Positions 62,085 through 64,000 of a DNA stretch of 64,000 nucleotides are shown here, piece after piece. The DNA comes from Paraflavitalea devenefica. GTDB taxonomy: Bacteria > Bacteroidota > Bacteroidia > Chitinophagales > Chitinophagaceae. Positions within the stretch are counted from its first letter, which is position 1; every line of letters starts with the position of its first letter. A model generated the notes under the pieces. It was given only the letters and a program-made list of their open reading frames with translations, did no database searches and was not told the origin of the DNA. The stretch covers positions 1-64,000 of the forward strand of contig NZ_JAARML010000001.1 of assembly GCF_011759375.1 (NCBI RefSeq), read 5' to 3'. A program made the position numbers and the translations under genes.

Positions 62085-64000
62085 ATGTCAAAACGCCTTA
62101 TCAGGAAGGTCGCAGTACTGGGCAGTGGAGTCATGGGATCGCGCATAGCTTGTCATTTTGCAGGAGTAGGTTTACAGGTCTTATTATTGGACATAGCCCC
62201 TAAAGAACTAACCGATGCGGAAAAGGCCAAAGGATTATCTCCCGATCATCCGGCCGTAAAGAACCGCATCGTTAATGAAGCATTGGCGGCCGCCATCAAA
62301 TCCAACCCTTCCCCCACTTATACCAAAGACGTAGTAAAAAGAATAAAGACCGGCAACTTCACGGATGATATGAAAGATATTGCCGGTTGTGATTGGATCA
62401 TTGAAGTTGTAGTAGAACGGCTCGATATCAAACAACAGATCTTTACCGAAGTAGAAAAATACCGTAAACCCGGCACCCTCATCACCTCCAATACCTCCGG
62501 TATTCCCATCCACCTGATGGCCGAAGGAAGGAGCGAGGATTTTAAAAAGCATTTCTGCGGTACCCACTTCTTCAACCCGCCGCGCTACCTGCGCCTGCTG
62601 GAGATCATCCCTACCCCGCATACCGATCCGGCCATAACAGATTTCCTCCTGCATTATGGCGATCTGTACCTGGGCAAAACCACCGTACTGTGTAAGGACA
62701 CACCGGCCTTTATTGCCAACCGCATCGGGGTATATGGCATCATGGCCATCTTTGGCCTGGTAGAGAAAATGGGACTTACCATTGATGAGATAGATGCTCT
62801 GACAGGCCCCATCATCGGCAGGCCCAAATCGGCCACTTTCCGCACAGCCGATGTGGTAGGTATTGACACCCTCGTAAAAGTAGCCAAAGGCGTACATGAT
62901 AACTGTCCCAACGATGAAGCCAAAAACACCTTTACCATCCCTGCCTGGCTCGACAAAATGGTAGAGAATAAGTGGCTGGGCGACAAAACAGGACAGGGCT
63001 TCTTTAAAAAGACCAAAGGCGGCGGCGGAGAAAAAGAGATCCTTGTACTCAACCTCAGGACCATGGAGTATGAGCCGCGCAAAAAGCCAAAGTTTGCCAC
63101 CGTGGAAGCGGCCAAGCCGATTGATGACCTCAAAACAAGACTCAAAGCATTGTGCACCGGCATGGACAAGGCAGGTGATTTTTACCGCCATTTCCATTAC
63201 GGTTTATTCTCTTATATATCCCACCGCCTTCCGGAGATCAGTGATGAAATATACCGGGTAGATGACGCCATGATGGCCGGCTTTGGCTGGGAAATAGGCG
63301 CTTTTGAAAGCTGGGATGTACTGGGCGTGGAAGGCACTGTGAAAAAGATGCAGGATGCAGGTTATGCCGTAGCACCCTGGGTACAGGAAATGGTGGCCGC
63401 CGGCATTAAAACATTCTTTAAAGTGGAGAATGGCCAAAAGTTGTACTATGATATAGCGTCTAAGTCGTACAAGTCCTTACCCGGCGGCGAAGCCTTCATT
63501 GTCATGAAGAACTTCGAAAACCAAACGGTGTGGAAGAACAGTTCCTGCCGTACCTACCACCTGGGCAATGATGTGCTGGGATTGGAATGGTATACCAAAA
63601 TGGGCAGCATTGGTGGCGAAGTACTCGAAGGCATACAAAAATCAATTGCCCTGGCAGAAAATAAATACAAGGGTTTGGTGATTGCCAATGAAGGTGCTAA
63701 CTTCAGTGCCGGCGCCAACGTAGGCATGATCTTCATGCTGGCCATTGAACAGGAATATGACGAACTGGATATGGCCATCCGCCTCTTTCAGAATACCATG
63801 ATGCGGGCGCGTTATTCTTCGGTGCCGGTAGTAGTAGCGCCACATGCTTTATCTTTGGGCGGCGCCTGCGAACTGAGCCTGCATGCCGATAAAGTATGCC
63901 CTGCTGCAGAAACTTATATCGGGCTGGTGGAACTGGGCGTGGGCCTCATTCCCGGCGGTGGCGGCACCAAAGAATTTGTATTGCGCGCTGCCGATGAAAT
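62085..64000 (+). CDS. 3-hydroxyacyl-CoA dehydrogenase / enoyl-CoA hydratase fusion (3' end outside window)
   Basis: The frame is open from ATG 62085 (MSKRLIRKVAVLGSGVMGSR) to the window end, 638 codons. The N-terminal NAD site GSGVMGSRIACHFAGVG leads into SNTSGIPIHLMAEG and the catalytic His in HFCGTHFFNPPRYLRLLEII; the second half of the dehydrogenase covers to ~residue 430. The enoyl-CoA hydratase part begins near 500, with NEGANFSAGANVG and the oxyanion region LSLGGACELSLHAD, then ELGVGLIPGGGGTKEF. Domain order is dehydrogenase first, the reverse of FadB/FadJ but usual in Bacteroidota. It catalyses two middle steps of fatty-acid beta-oxidation. Confidence 0.93.
   Translation, partial: MSKRLIRKVAVLGSGVMGSRIACHFAGVGLQVLLLDIAPKELTDAEKAKGLSPDHPAVKNRIVNEALAAAIKSNPSPTYTKDVVKRIKTGNFTDDMKDIAGCDWIIEVVVERLDIKQQIFTEVEKYRKPGTLITSNTSGIPIHLMAEGRSEDFKKHFCGTHFFNPPRYLRLLEIIPTPHTDPAITDFLLHYGDLYLGKTTVLCKDTPAFIANRIGVYGIMAIFGLVEKMGLTIDEIDALTGPIIGRPKSATFRTADVVGIDTLVKVAKGVHDNCPNDEAKNTFTIPAWLDKMVENKWLGDKTGQGFFKKTKGGGGEKEILVLNLRTMEYEPRKKPKFATVEAAKPIDDLKTRLKALCTGMDKAGDFYRHFHYGLFSYISHRLPEISDEIYRVDDAMMAGFGWEIGAFESWDVLGVEGTVKKMQDAGYAVAPWVQEMVAAGIKTFFKVENGQKLYYDIASKSYKSLPGGEAFIVMKNFENQTVWKNSSCRTYHLGNDVLGLEWYTKMGSIGGEVLEGIQKSIALAENKYKGLVIANEGANFSAGANVGMIFMLAIEQEYDELDMAIRLFQNTMMRARYSSVPVVVAPHALSLGGACELSLHADKVCPAAETYIGLVELGVGLIPGGGGTKEFVLRAADE

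Noticed and set aside
62235..63197. 320-residue minus-strand open frame in the beta-oxidation gene
   Set aside because: It lies wholly inside the strongly supported dehydrogenase/hydratase frame and has no motif.

Overview
The window is a stretch of chromosome from a Bacteroidota bacterium, most likely family Chitinophagaceae (Chitinophaga/Niastella-like). The grounds are: two proteins with type IX secretion (T9SS) C-terminal sorting domains, a SusC/SusD pair with FecR anti-sigma and ECF sigma factor, a GldA plus GldF-GldG type ABC system, DUF4293 and DUF6427 proteins, a LytS/LytTR pair, and -7 boxes of the TAnnTTTG type instead of E. coli -10 boxes. I see no rRNA, tRNA, CRISPR array, phage or insertion sequence. 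The window starts inside one gene and ends inside another.

Layout. 1-3.9 kb: 3' part of a giant secreted YDG/MBG repeat protein with 84-residue units. 4-7.3 kb: gliding-type ABC transporter. 7.4-14.4 kb: sigma/anti-sigma/SusC/SusD nutrient-uptake operon. 14.5-20.6 kb: DUF488 protein, CBM9-like protein, siderophore receptor, DoxX-like membrane protein, ELWxxDGT-repeat T9SS cargo. 20.7-23.2 kb: dnaA and a 1-kb AT-rich gap. 23.2-28.3 kb: FAD dehydrogenase, NatAB-type exporter, and a coiled-coil protein behind two tandem operator dyads. 28.6-35.8 kb: sugar nucleotidyltransferase, glyA, a 59-residue PLDc_N protein, LytS/LytTR, small envelope proteins. 35.9-40.4 kb: uvrA, a stand-alone sigma factor, a decayed Uma2 gene. 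40.4-46.6 kb: DsbD and a DsbD-alpha-like protein, purQ, membrane and exported proteins. 46.9-54.8 kb: Kup K+ transporter, paired alpha/beta hydrolases, OxyR, two LD-carboxypeptidases flanking a YARHG lipoprotein. 55-58.6 kb: outer-membrane protein and an ECF sigma factor overlapping an unusual single-span membrane protein. 58.7-64 kb: metG, a 3-hydroxyisobutyrate-dehydrogenase-like protein, and a fused 3-hydroxyacyl-CoA dehydrogenase/enoyl-CoA hydratase cut by the window end.

Most unusual signal. A set of short tandem arrays built on an exact 7-nt period (4-5 copies each, different words at each locus) recurs at 12.75, 12.81, 27.1, 43.9, 50.5 and 60.5 kb, with related 8-nt (56.0 kb) and 11-nt (61.85 kb) arrays. 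At 27.1, 43.9 and 50.5 kb the arrays come as inverted pairs and touch stop codons. At 12.8 kb (fecR) and 60.5 kb (metG) they lie inside reading frames. Other points of interest are the paired operators at 27.3 kb, a possible new sigma/anti-sigma-type pair at 56.2-58.6 kb, the LdcA-YARHG-LdcA cluster, and two structured intergenic segments (12.33-12.42 kb and 22.7 kb). All functional calls come from reading motifs; no database search was run.
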